This document shows positions 38,818-51,517 of a stretch of DNA of 64,000 nucleotides, in pieces. Under the pieces are notes generated by a model. The model did not search any database. It was not told where the DNA came from and saw nothing but the letters and a program-made list of their open reading frames with translations. The translations under genes were made by a program, and so were the position numbers. Origin of the DNA: Zerene cesonia (lineage: Eukaryota; Arthropoda; Insecta; Lepidoptera; Pieridae); assembly GCF_012273895.1 (NCBI RefSeq), contig NC_052106.1, positions 6,448,001 to 6,512,000 on the forward strand, read 5' to 3'. The number at the start of each line of letters is the position of its first letter. Within the stretch, counting starts at the first letter, position 1.

Positions 38818-39325
38818 GTTTAAAAAATTTGATAATAAAAAAAGGCAATTAAAAATGACATACAATGTACGAATTTAATATTTAAAAAAATATAAAAAAT
38901 CTATCAGTGACACTATTAGGACGTCCAAAAATAGTCCTTATCCTCGTATCATTAGAACTCAAGTTCAAACGATTGATGTCCTTATACATCACACAAGCAC
39001 AGTTATAACATTATTGCCATCTCAATATACTTTCTCCGAAAACAAATGTGGCCCTCAATAAAAACCTAACACGCAGATTGCAGGTACATGACAATATAAT
39101 AGAAAGGATATACGTAATAAACGCATTGTCCGTCGGTCTGTTTGTTTGCAGGCACAAAAAACCTGGTTCGAACATTATGCGTGTATGTGTATGAGTCATA
39201 CAAACAGGTATAATTTAAGCTTTTGTCTGTACCTAAAAATTTGTATAATAAATACTGGCTTCAGTCCGCGGCTTTGCTTCTTAAAGGATGTAAGTAGTTA
39301 GTTATACCCATATACTATTATAAGG

Positions 39326-39501
39326 ATAGCTGCGCCCCGCGGTTTCGGTCCATATCCCGCAGGAATGTCGGGATAAAAAGCCTATATGTTGCCTATATTA
39401 CGTACCAAATTTCATTGCAATCGGTTCAGTAGTTTTTGCGTGAAAGAGCAACGAACACACACACATCCTTACAAACTTTCGCATTTATAATATTATTAGG
39501 A
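39326..39501 (-). mobile_element. non-autonomous Helitron, main family
   Basis: ATAG in place of CTAG, then GCTGCGCCCCGCGG, the standard interior, and ATTATTAGGAT at the 5' end. It has a small deletion after GGTTTC and in the middle. Confidence 0.75.
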
Positions 39502-39611
39502 TAGGATTTCTATCAAATCCGTTCAGTAACTATAACATGACATCAATATGACTCAATATTGATTCAATACACAAATTGTTTGATTTATAAACGTACTAAT
39601 ACTTAACTTTA

Positions 39612-39779
39612 CACTGTCCCCGGCTTCGCCTGAGGAACCTACGTATAGCCTATAACACTCAGCGAAGAAGCAGCTTTCCAATAGTGAAAAAAAAATTTAA
39701 ATCGGTCCAGCAATTTTGATGAGAAATCATTACAAACATACACGCAAAAACGAAAACGTTCGTGTATAATAAGTTTAGA
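39612..39779 (-). mobile_element. non-autonomous Helitron
   Basis: GTCCCCGGCTTCGCCTGAGG, then CTATAACACTCAGCGAAGAA; the 5' end reads, in reverse, A|TCTAAACTTATTATACACG. The CTAG end has decayed. Confidence 0.6.
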
Positions 39780-40100
39780 TACAATAAAATCATACGCCTG
39801 ATACATGTTATACACAGCCGACTCCTAATTAAACTACCGTCAGCATAAAAAGCTTAAAAATATCGATCCAAAGAATATTAATAGGGGTTACACAACATTT
39901 TGGGGTTGTGATTCATTAAGCACGATACATCGCACTCGTGCACTACCAAAACATTTTGCTCATAGATTAAAAATAGCAGATGCGACATTTGTTTTAATAG
40001 GAATTAATATGGGTAATAATATTTCTTTTAATAGCACTGATGTATGATAATTGTAAGCTTTCGTTATACGATAAAGAATGACAGAAACGATTATAAAAGT

Positions 40101-40300
40101 CTTGCTGCGCCCCGCGGTTTCACCCGCGTAATTCCGTATCCCGTAGGAATATCGGGATAAAAAGTTGCCTATATGCTAAACCAGTTGTCCAGCTTTCTAC
40201 GCACTAAATTTCATTGCAATCGGTTGAGTAGTTTTTGCGTGAAAGAGCAACAAACGCACACACATCCTTACAAACTTTCGCATTTATAATATTAGTAGGA
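40101..40300 (-). mobile_element. non-autonomous Helitron, main family
   Basis: A near full-length copy: CTTG for CTAG, CTGCGCCCCGCGGTTTCACC, and ATTAGTAGGA at the other end. It is followed by repeated AGTAGGATAGTAGGA, a small tandem of the element's own tip. Confidence 0.78.
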
Positions 40301-42257
40301 AGTAGGATAGTAGGAAGAAAGATAAGACTAGAGTTTGGAGATGATGTTCATAAAAGACCTTCATCATTTACATTTTTAAAGTGAGTTATTACATCATTTT
40401 ACATTATCTACCTTGTTTCAGTTTAGGGTGTTACAAAACCACTACTCATTCTTCAATGAAGACTAAAAAAAATTAATATATTTACGTATATATTTAATTT
40501 TTTAAAGTAATAAAACACAATATAACCGTTGATATAAAATTTAGGAATAAGTACAATGAGACTCTCGTATCTGCTTATTTAATCAAATCCACAGTATATT
40601 TGGGTAATACACCGCTAACACGCGAGCAAACACACGTGCCGACTAATGCAAATTAATAACCTCTAATAACTGATTACAGGTTGATTTGTTATTGGAAGAG
40701 AAATGTACATAGGAACATTTTTTTTATATACTTGTTTAAAATGTCATAATGTATTGGAATGTTTTTGGACAAACTGCAGTGTGACAGATTCGATAATTCG
40801 ATGTTTAGTAGTTTATTTAGATGTTTTATACAAAACTGACAGCAATTTCTGTTATATCCCTGCAAAAGAGTGAAACATAGCGTTTGCGTTTTTATTTTTA
40901 ATCTATGTCCCATTCCAGACTACCATCAACCATGTCTTGCAATTTCCAGAAATTAGGAACAGTGTCTAACTTTTTAATGAGAGAAAAAAAAAACATGCCG
41001 TACACACGATATGAGCGGATTCGGGCCGTACCAGGCCGCGCCGACCGTGTATAATTGCCCTGTCTTCTACGTGTGTGCACTTATAACTTTTCACAAACAT
41101 TTGTACAGCAAATTCGGGCGTTCTTTTTTTAAATTTGTTTTCCTTTTTGTATTTTGCCAGTTTACTATTTGGCAGTTGTTTAAGGCAATGAGGTTTCATT
41201 GAATATCTACTAAAGTTCCTACTGCTGATTTTATTTTGTGTAGTAGTGAGTTATCCATTTCATTCTTTTATAGGTATTGAATAAATTCTCATTTTCTATC
41301 ACATCACGTCACCTTATAAGAAATTTAGATATTTTTCAATTCTCATGATATAAAAATGATGTCACGTCTGATCGTCTGTAATAAAATAAATTATAATATT
41401 CCCACAAAAAATCTGTAACTAATAGGTCTAACTTAGCAACAATTTTGTCTAGATTAAATATTGCCTCAGACGTTTTTGTGTGGGATTAAAATTGCAATTT
41501 ACATCCGTGGTATAACAGTTTAAAATTTTGTAGAACAACCGAAAAACTCATGTTCCGCAATAGAAAAGGCGTGCTATTTTGACACTGTGTAGAAACAGTA
41601 TGAAAAATCACTTGAAAACGATTTAACGGTTGATTAACTTCCGAATCAAGTGGGTCGATGCCGTGTTGACACGGAGGCGTATTGTGACACTATTGAACAT
41701 GTTTCGAATTTTTTTGAAAATGGAATCGACAGATAAATCGTATAGGGTGAAACCGTAAAGATAACAATTGAAGTTGTAAAAGTAATATACAGATAAAAAA
41801 TGTCTCAAGATTCATGGAATATTCTATGGAAGTTAGATTGAATAATATACAAGTTTATTATTAAGCGGAATTTTCTATTGTAATTTCTTTTTCTGTTATA
41901 TTATTTATTATTATCATTTCAGTCTGTTAAATTTAAGTGATATTATCTTAATGTGTAATTTAAAACAGAATTAAAAATTGAAGAGATTCTATAGTCATGG
42001 CTTTTCATGATGGATATTTGAAATAGGTATAGTTAGTTGCTAAGTATACATGTTAAGTAAAAAGTTATGTATATAGGAGTAATTGCTAATTAGACTTGGA
42101 CGTATTAACTGATTGAAGGAATAAAATATTCTAGTTAAATAAAACATTCTATATAATAATACATTCGGACAATTTCTGTTTGTATCTACTATAAGAACTT
42201 CAATTTGAACAAATTATTAATGACTGTAAAGTAAATCATTGCCTATAAGGTACGTAA

Positions 42258-42421
42258 TCTTATATATAAAATTCTCCTGTCACACTCCTCCGAAACGGCT
42301 TGACCGATTCCTTTGAAATTTGGTAAGCATATTGGGTAGGTCTGAGAATCGGCTAACATCTATTTTTCATACCACTAAACGATAAGAGTAAGGCAGAACA
42401 GCGTTTACCGGGTGCAGCTAG
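42258..42421 (+). mobile_element. non-autonomous Helitron, second family
   Basis: A complete copy: A|TCTTATATATAAAATTCTCC at the 5' end and GGGTGCAGCTAG|T at the 3' end. Interior has GGTAGGTCTGAGAATCGGC. 164 bases. Confidence 0.8.
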
Positions 42422-44384
42422 TATTAATATAAAGTTATTTATTAACTTATTACAAATTCATTCAATAGGCAATAATTCCCAGAAAAATCACTGAAGTCTT
42501 ATGTATATGTGAAAACCATCACAATTAACCGTTGGATATATAAATAAAAATGAATAGATATTATTTGAACACTAGTTTCTGCGAATCTTGCTGTATAGTT
42601 ATTCTTTCAGTGGAACAAGCGATTACGAATAGATTATATGATCACTTTGAGCGTGGGACAGCTGCGTAAACGGAACGCAACTGTGACGAATAGATTAGAA
42701 AACGATTTTTCAATATAACGGTAGCCCAGCGATTTACATCTAGATTGTTACGTGGCAATTTAACGTGATCGAAAATTTCCTTTGCGGGTTTTGCGCATTG
42801 AAGCTTCAATTGTCATTTCATAAGCCACGACACACCGGGGCTGGCCAGTGACGATTGACCCCCGTCCGGCGAAGGAATGCGGCCGGTTAGTGAGGCCACG
42901 TCTACGTCGGGGCGGGGCGAGGTGGACCCAATTAAGCCGGTCAGTTGACACATTGTCACAGCACGATTTCACTGTCCGGCGAGACGTGACGAGTTACGCG
43001 TGGTTTTTATTTCTGCCAATGACGGCTGAGGCGTGGTGTCAGTGCGGATCTATTGTGGCTGGGTGACCCTTATTGCGACGGAGTAAAGGCCATTCGTGAG
43101 TCACACACGAGATAAGGCGACCGGTAATGGGAGTATGTTTTTTTTCCACACACGCCCATATTGCGTCAACTGTTTTAGAATTCAGTCGCGGTTGTAGATT
43201 GGAAAGCTAGACAATTTGTCGTGATTGATGGATTGTTGGAATTTTAAATTCATTGCATTTAAGAAGATTCTTTTTGTTTTGGGGATATTATGGAATTCTT
43301 GTAGATATCCTATAAGGAATGTATTATGATATATTATATTACGATTTGTGTATGCCTTATAAGTTATGATGCTTTTTGGATGTTTGCAACTGAAAAAATT
43401 GCTAAGCTGACGTGTATGAGAAATAATATGTTAATGCGAGTAGTACGATAAATAGAGATTTTTACATATTCTTTTGTTCGGTTTGTATATAAAGAAGAGA
43501 TTTAAATTGTATTCTATATATATCACATCTATAAGAATGACAAGATTTGCATTCAGGGTAATTTGTATTTCTATTTTTAATAATAATAAAAAAAAATGTA
43601 GCCAATAACACAGATTACTAAATATTTTGTCTACATTCTGAAACCGTTTTAATTCCTATACTACATTTGATAGGTAAAATATACTACAAACATCATAAAT
43701 AACTCCCGACAAAGCAACACAAAAACCCGACCGTCACTTACAGTAACATTAATATCTGACAATTTGTACTGTTTATGCTGACATTAGATGCTTCAAGATG
43801 AAATTTAATGTAAGGTAATAATAGTATAAGCGTAATCCGTAAGAGATATCTGAGATTTGATTTGCTTTGTTCGATGTGACTGGCACATCGCTCCAGCACG
43901 CGCCGTGCCGCCAAAACGAAGGGCAGTGACCTCTTATCTGTCAAATTTGAAATTTATTGCGCAGTGCTGCCAACATAATTAAAAAGCGATATGCACTAGT
44001 GCCAAATTATTGTAATCTATGGAATATTGATGCATTCGCAAAACACTTATGAAATATATCTTTTTAAGGTTTGTTTTGAACGATTTACACGGCATTTTAG
44101 TATTTCTTTTAAAGGTGAGCAAACATGGATTACATTGTTTGTAAATTAATACTTTTAATTAATTTCACTGCATAAATATGAAAGTCTAAATTAATGCTGA
44201 TGATAGTAGTCGTTGAACGAAGTAGTTAAATTAAGAAACAAATTAATTTTCTATAATATACGCATTATACGACATGAATAGTGGTATAATTTGTATTTTA
44301 TACAACAAAGGCCACGATTAAATCGGTTCTCAAGACGATTCGGACCGCGCACGTAATGGCCGAGTTATCGACATCGACATATCT

Positions 44385-44500
44385 CGATACTATCGATAAC
44401 ATTCACACGTAGCACACGCTCTAGTCGTCTGTCGATAGAGATGCGCTGGCGGGTGCTTTGTTGCCATTATCGAATATCGATATCGATAGTATGGCGGTCC
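44385..44500. promoter_or_regulatory. DREF-type TATCGATA cluster
   Basis: TATCGATA occurs at 44391-44398, 44475-44482 and 44481-44488 (the last two overlap), with further partial TCGATA/TCGACAT matches between. GCCAT/ATGGC, the core of Pho/YY1 sites, occurs at about 44357, 44463 and 44491. In Drosophila, TATCGATA is the DREF site found in housekeeping promoters and domain boundaries. Whether this is a promoter or boundary here is inference; I see no coding gene next to it. Confidence 0.4.
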
Positions 44501-45437
44501 TGTCACTCAAAGTTTTTGAGGTTTTTATGCGTGATATACTTAATACTCATCGTTATGTTACGGGTAGTTTATAGTATTTATTTTTATATTTTTTTATAGT
44601 TTCACGTTATATATTTTAGATTAAAATATATATAAAAATACTCAATACAAGTATTGCAAACAGATAATATAAATGTTCTACTACAATTTTTTATAAAATT
44701 TTTTTCATTCTATTCTTTCATTTTTAAAGAAAATAATATCTAATAAGCCAAACAAACCAACATAATATGGGTGTTGAAAATTGTCTTCCATATATTCATT
44801 GAAACAATGAGCCTTTTGATTTAGACGTGTTTTTAATGCTTTGGTCAATTTTATAATAGAAGTGTACTCCAGTCGCTACGAATGCATTATTTAATGTTTT
44901 ATTTTTAAAAATTTTTTTTCCCGTAAACTTTTCTGTTTTGTCCATTTATATATTTTTTTTCCATTCTAATTTGAATTGCTCGAATGAGACTGCTTCAAAT
45001 AGGCAAGATTAAAATATCATTTTTTTAATGTACATATCTACATAAGTCAAAATTAGATTTTCTTTAGGATTAGAACTTTGTACTGCATCCTAAAATATTT
45101 CAACCGAACTAGACGTTATCTGTAATGTTCATTATTGTTATACATAACTGCAACATGTAATAATTACTTGGATAATTTTAATCTGTATACGATTCAGTAT
45201 CTGGTAAAAGGCTTGTCAATGACGTATTGACGGATAGAATGATTTTGTTTATAATGTTATCTGTATTGAGTCATGAGACGCAATGATGGGATTGCAATAA
45301 ACTGAATACTGATTAGGTGAATTCAGCATTCGATTTATGATCACCAAAATATATTTATGAAAACAGTAGTTAATATAAAACAGCATAACTTCTCCGATTA
45401 AAAGATTAAACACAATCAAAATAAAAATCAATCAAAA

Positions 45438-45572
45438 TCAGTCTCCCCGTGACCACGCTCGCTGTAAAGTGTTCGAAACGTCGGGTTAATAATATAATGA
45501 ATAAATCGCGTTTAAAATCCGTTTAAAAGTTTTTAATTTCTAAATGTGTAATACTCGCGTAAAATCAAACAC
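45438..45572 (-). repeat. dispersed repeat, inverted partner of 22465-22655
   Basis: Reads CTCCCCGTGACCACGCTCGC, GTGTTCGAAACGTCGGGTTA and AATTTCTAAATGTGTAATAC, the reverse of the intronic copy. Confidence 0.65.
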
Positions 45573-46709
45573 AAGAAAATACAATGAAAATAATTATTTC
45601 TAACATAAAACTAAACCGACTTTTAAATGTTAGATATAGACCAACTTTAAATGGGACCACCCGACAGGCAGCAGCTTTGATTTAAAAAAATGATCGGTAA
45701 TATATAAGCAATGTCATTTTTAAAAAAGAACTTGAATTTTAAATGTCAAACACATTCCATATTCAAAATTCAAAAAGGCGTCCAGGGAAACAGACTCAAC
45801 CGTAAAATTAAAAAAAATCTAAACCATTTAGCGGTCAGTTCATTGACCGTGGCATTAAAAAGTTACGCACAATGGGGAGTGGGCAAATTTAAGAATACAG
45901 TGTCAATAGCCGGCGGCCAGCCGAACCTGCCCTACGCGCCCTTGGCTTGGGATAAAAATGGGCCAAATGACCCCTCCCACCCTGACCGCTGTTAACTGCA
46001 ACTTTTAAATTGTTCCGAGAAATTTGTATGATATTTTAAAAGAGAATGCTACGGAGTGTGCACAATAATATGGAAATAAGTATTAGAGGGAATTTCAAAT
46101 AATATTTTTTTTTGCAATTGATGGACTCACTGGAAACTACTCGAAATATAGTTGATAAAATGAATGTTAATTTTTTTTAAAGGAAGAAAGAGCTACTGAA
46201 TAAGTAAGTTAGAACACAGTATTTACATCGTATGTTGTTAGTAATTAATTCCCTATGTGATAAGTGAATGATGATTTGTGATTTGATTATATATTTGAAC
46301 TATATACTATTTTTACTATCATCGAGCAAAATAAGAATTGTTTAATGTTCTGTTCACATTTCCACTGACCTCAAAAAATATTGATGAAAAAAATCACAAC
46401 AAAAAGTTTTTACTTCCGTATCCTTAGTCGTGGCCAGGAGAATATTAAAAAAAAAGTTTAACAAGATATTTTTAGCGTCGGCGGGAATCAGCTGATCGTA
46501 AAACTGTCCCCTCGCGGGCGGCGACCTTGAGCCCGCGACCCCACTATTGAAATTAAAAGAACTCCCGAGGTTACTGGCACTTTGCACTTTTAAAAATGGA
46601 ATCGACCACGTGGCTAAGGAAAATGGCGGTTTGAAGGTTTGGCGGGAAGATAGGTTCGATGCATTCCAAGCCATATTAATTTAATCAGCGTTAGTTTATT
46701 AATAATTCA

Positions 46710-46860
46710 CTAGCTTTTGCCCGCGGCTTCGCACGCGTTAAATTCTGAATAGTTTCTTGAATCACTATATCTATTAAAAAAAATCCACCAAAATCCGTTG
46801 CGTAGCTTTAAAAATTTAAGCATACATAGGGACAGAGAAAGTGATTTAGTAGTGTATCTT
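46710..46860 (-). mobile_element. non-autonomous Helitron, 'TTTTGCCCGCGGCTTCGC' family
   Basis: CTAGCTTTTGCCCGCGGCTT then ACGCGTTAAATTC, AAAATCCGTTGCGTAGC and ACATAGGGACAG. It shares all of these with 49768-49945. The 5' end is unclear. Confidence 0.65.
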
Positions 46861-47793
46861 TATCCTTAAGTCGTCTTTTATTAGTGTATGTTATAAGAAA
46901 CATACTAATGATGATGCAAATTAAACAAGTTATATTACCAAACATTTGTTTTTATAATAGCTAGGCTATCATCTCAAATACGCTTGTTGGGATTTTAAGA
47001 GTTGTAGGTGCGTAATTGAAACAGACAAAAACGAATTGGTGACAGAAAATCTGTTCCGCCATTCCAAACGCGTGGAACTAAAGCTTCTGGGAATGAAAAA
47101 TATTCAAATATGTTGATCATTGCGTAACTCATGAAACAATCGGAGGCCAACGTCCACCGCATCCATTGATTCGGCTTTCTTTAAGAAATCACGTCGTACG
47201 CCGGAAGACGATTCGACGCGCACCGACCAGAACGAACATCTGACCACATTGCTCGATGCAAAAACGAACTTTATCAGCTGCATATAAAGTCTAATTTGAC
47301 ACAACACATCGAGTACAGATAAGTATGGGTGCGTCGATTGATTTTGAATTTTACTATTCGCAAATAAGGTTACATTTCGTTTGTGTTATGTAGAAGACAA
47401 TTTTGAATAGTTTTCGTTCACGGGCCAGTGATAAGGGGTGTAAACGCAAGTCACCGACAGATGAGTTCCGCCCTGATAGGTGTGATTCTTTATCAATCGG
47501 TTTTTTGTTCAAATACTTGGATGTGATTTTCTTGGACGTGTTACACCCGGGCTAGCGTGAAGTGATATGGTTGATTAGCGGACATTTTTGTGGCCACTGT
47601 TTTTTAAACGACGCTTTTACCGGATCGCTCTTTAGGTTTCTTGGTAATTAATCTTTTGTGTTATGAGGAAATTGGAGACGTATATTACAATGTTTTTAGT
47701 GTGCTCTCTTTGCAGGAATCAGTAAATCGTATTTTTTTTTCTACAAGCATAAATGTTGTGCTAAACATATAAGCAGGAAGGACATAAACTGGT

Positions 47794-47827
47794 TTTAGCA
47801 GGTTCATATTTAAATGAACCTGCTAAA
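47794..47827. repeat. perfect hairpin, 14-bp arms
   Basis: TTTAGCAGGTTCAT, loop ATTTAA, then the exact complement. Not part of a repeat I recognise. Confidence 0.8.
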
Positions 47828-49584
47828 TGAAAAAAAAACCTTTAGTAAAAACAACACGGCAATACCATACTATGCAGTTCTCGTATAAGTAAATCCAACA
47901 TTTAAAAATCTTAGACACAGCTATAAAATACAGGGAAATAATCAACATCAGGTATCAATCAAAACATTCATTTATACTCATCACAAAACACATAGAGAAC
48001 TCCCAGAGTCCCGCTACACGTCAAAAAGGAACACCAATCGCGCTTTCATTAGTCCAACAATCAATATTCATATCCCATGCGAAATCTTCATAACGGTGCG
48101 CAAAAAACACAAATAAAAACAGTGATAGATGATCCAGCTCGCATTCGCAGAACGAAATTAAAAAGAACAAGCCATATCACTTAGCGCACACAAGCGCGGT
48201 TTTATTAAAAAATTCTACATATCTCGCGCGTCTTCCGAACCTCTTAACCCCCTCCCCCCACAACAGAGATGGCAAATAAAAATACGGCCGAAAGAAAGGG
48301 ACGCCCGCGAAAATTATAATTGCCAACTGTACGTAAATTAACACCGTTGTTTTGTCTCGCTCGCGTCATAACGTGCGTGACAGAGACGGGTTGTGTTTGT
48401 GAGATTTTCATACATGTACCAACGTAAAAGTTGGAAAACCGATAGGTTTTTCGATTTATTCGTCGCAATCCGGTGGATGCATTATGGAGAGAGCGGGCAC
48501 CAATCAGTGCGAGGCGAGACTTATTACTGCATAAATAAAAATCATTTGCGACTGTACGCCACTTGAAAAATGCGACCGAATTATTAACGAATGTGAGAGA
48601 AATAAAATGTATTTCAATGTATTTTTCCACGGCAACCTTTTCTGATTTATCACATAAATAAAGATGAAATGTTTTAACAAACGATGAACTGTTCTTAGTA
48701 AAGTGTCTTAATTGAGATTAGAATACAATTAATCCTTTATTATGCTAAGAATTCCTATGAACATCGTTCAAGCGATGTGTTTTTTTTGTTATTCTATTAA
48801 GATATAATTCGTGAAACAGTTTTTCAGTTACCCACGCAATACTACGTTACAGTTAGAACCTAGATACTGTTCCAAGTTTAAAAATACTATTATTAGGAAA
48901 GGTCAAGTTCGATATATTTATAAGCATAGGAGCAATGTCCTGAAAGAAAACTTCTTTAAACAATTCCATGTAATATTTATGATATTTCAAGACTTTTTTC
49001 ATAGTTCCAACTTGTTTGTATGGAAATATCTCATCCAAGTAACAAAAGAGTTCTTGCATAGTTTAACCAAGTGAAACCTTCTTGGAGGTAAACTTTATCT
49101 AAACCTATGTGTGTTTATAAAGAATTCAATGATTTTACAATAACAGTAAAACTTGGTTAATATTCTCATTGATTTACTTTGTGTTCATTCTGTTATTTAT
49201 TAATTGTATTATTCAATATTGAAATAGGTAAGATATTAGCTACTGTTTTCAACTTGTTCTTTTAAATAACAATTCACATCACAATACACAGAATCCCTAT
49301 GAAAAAAAACGATAAAACTTGACATTAATTAAATAATCGCAAACGTGGTGCTTTAAATTTCGGAAAACATTCGTAACCGGCGAGGCGTTTTAAGAAAACC
49401 CTTTATGTATTCGGTTATATAAGGTTTATGTATCAGAGGAAGCGTACGCACAAAACAATGGGGCTGCGACGGTTGACCTCGCGGCCTCCCCATGTCTTGC
49501 CGCCCGTGGTAGCGCCGCGTGCAATTAATATGCCGAGTCGGCCGCGAGTAGCGCGCTCTAGTGCTCTTGATCCTTTTTTTTATT

Positions 49585-49757
49585 CTAGTCTGTATCCCGT
49601 AGGAATATCGGGATAAAAAGTTGCCTATGTGTTATTCCAGCTATCCAGCTATCTACGTATCAAATTTCATTGTAATCGTTCCAATAGTTTTTGCGTAAAA
49701 AGAGTAACAAACATACACACATCCTCACAAACTTTCGCATTTATAATATTAGTAGGA
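49585..49757 (-). mobile_element. Helitron, main family, lacking the 3' hairpin
   Basis: CTAG is followed directly by TCTGTATCCCGTAGGAATAT, so the GC-rich hairpin segment (CTGCGCCCCGCGGTTTCACCC) is absent. The 5' end ATTAGTAGGA is intact. Confidence 0.72.
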
Positions 49758-49767
49758 TAGAATAGTA

Positions 49768-49945
49768 GGACAAACTTTTACCCGCGGCTTCGCACGCGTT
49801 AAATTCGGTGTTATTGTATATATACTCCATTATCTTGAATCACCTATTGAAAAACTCATTTAAATGAAAAATCCGTTGTGTACTTTTAAAGATCTCATCA
49901 TCATCATCATCAAAGAAGCATATATAGGGACGCTGGAAGCTTTTT
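49768..49945 (-). mobile_element. non-autonomous Helitron, adjacent copy
   Basis: Starts within ten bases of the previous element's tip: CTTTTACCCGCGGCTTCGCA, ACGCGTTAAATTC, AAAATCCGTTGTGTAC. Holds a (CAT)n run at about 49897-49911. Confidence 0.62.
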
Positions 49946-50359
49946 TACTTGACACTATGTAGTGATGTTCCTGGCCTACCTAACCTGTTCAAAAAACGTT
50001 CCGCGAACACCCTTATCACTTAGAGATATAAAGACTAGTTTACAATCTATTGTCGGACATATCGACTATCGATATCGAATGAAAATTTTACTATCAAACT
50101 AAAAACAATCACACCATTAATATCCACGAAGGCATTGGGTAACAAAACCAAAAATTAAACTTAGTACGTCAAAATACTCATTTATTAACAACAATATAAC
50201 GTTAATTACTATTCCACAATTCTATCGCAATAAAATTTACTTCACAAAAAATATTATATTATCTAATTACAACGATCAAGCTACAGCGGGTGACACATAA
50301 CCCGTCCAAGTTTTCTTTTGCGAAAGAAGAGAGAGAATTTTTGATCAATAATTGTCACT

Positions 50360-50416
50360 GGGCGGGCCACCCCCCCGCGGGGGTGTGGGGGGGCAGTGGG
50401 ACGGGGGCGGAGGGGG
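50360..50416 (+). promoter_or_regulatory. strong G-quadruplex-forming tract
   Basis: G-tracts of at least three at 50360-50362, 50364-50366, 50379-50383, 50387-50393, 50398-50400, 50403-50407 and 50412-50416. The last five are separated by 2-4 bases. Lies in a GC-rich patch within AT-rich DNA. A structural or regulatory role is inferred from sequence only. Confidence 0.6.
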
Positions 50417-50859
50417 TAATTACGAGTGCGTTTTGTTACCGACATGATAGGCGCGAAAAATGGCTTGCGCGTGCCTCTACGTGTCTCCTCTAGTTTTGAA
50501 TATTCAGGCCTCCTTGATGAAATATTGAATAGACAGTGTAATTTATTCCCAGAGACGCGTTTTCGATCGGTCCGCGCTCCGGCCGGATATTGAAATTAGG
50601 CTTTGCTTAAGAAAGCGTTTGTTTGGTAAGTGCTCTGTACCGATAGCTGGCTCCGTCTTTTGCACTTACGGTGACCTCCTTCTGCGATTATGCGATATTC
50701 AACTTGATTATATGAATATATATTGACTGAATAGTTGTGTTAGTGCAATGTGTCTAATGTTTAATATTATTAATGCGTAAACGTTTGTTTGTATTTCGTA
50801 GCTTAGCCATATGATATGATTTTTGTGTCTTGAGATAGTTAGAGTTAGAGAGCGACCTA

Positions 50860-50943
50860 GGCTGCATTATACCGCTGCGAAACATCTAATTCCCGTGAGA
50901 TTATTCTTGGAAAGCACGGGCAAAGCCGCTGGCGAAAAGCTAG
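50860..50943 (+). mobile_element. Helitron 3' fragment
   Basis: Ends GGGCAAAGCCGCTGGCGAAA then AGCTAG|T. Only the hairpin end is recognisable. Confidence 0.5.
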
Positions 50944-51319
50944 TTAGGGAATAATATTGATTATGATTTGCCTTATTTTGTCATTTACAAAAATGTGACT
51001 AGGTATGTAATATAGTTATATTACATAGTTATGTATCATTAGGTATTTTTATGATTTCAATAAATCTCATAACACACACTCTCACAATATAAATGTGTAT
51101 GTAGAATAATATTACCTGCTATAAGCATGAGTAGTCTTTTATGTCGCATATTTAGTGTAATTAACGACTCTTCTGCAATAAGCAAACGTTGTATGAGACA
51201 GTGTTACTAATTAAATGACACGTTTAAATACCTTCACCTGTATGTTTATATGTAACCGATTCCTTGGACTTTGATTTTGATTTGATTTGACAACTTAAAA
51301 CCGATTGATTTATGAGATA

Positions 51320-51517
51320 CTACCTGCGCCCCGCGGTTTCACCCGTGTAAGTCCGTATCCTGTAGGAATATCGGTATAAAAAGTTGCCTATATGTTATTC
51401 CAGTTGTCCAGCTGTCTACGTACCAAATTTCATTGCAATCGGTTCAGTAGTTTCCGCGTGAAAGAGCAACAGACACACACATCCTTACAAACTTTCGCAC
51501 TTATAATATTAGTAGGA
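51320..51517 (-). mobile_element. non-autonomous Helitron, main family
   Basis: CTAC in place of CTAG, CTGCGCCCCGCGGTTTCACC, standard interior, and ATTAGTAGGA|T. A nearly complete copy. Confidence 0.78.

Noticed and set aside
45711..45995. 94-codon frame beginning MSFLKKNLNF
   Set aside because: Lys/Asn-rich start from AT-rich DNA followed by an abrupt change in composition; no domain and no splice context. The GC-richer part is kept only as a possible control region.
46354..46674. 106-codon minus-strand frame
   Set aside because: No recognisable domain and one half is Phe/Asn-rich; low-confidence composition effect.
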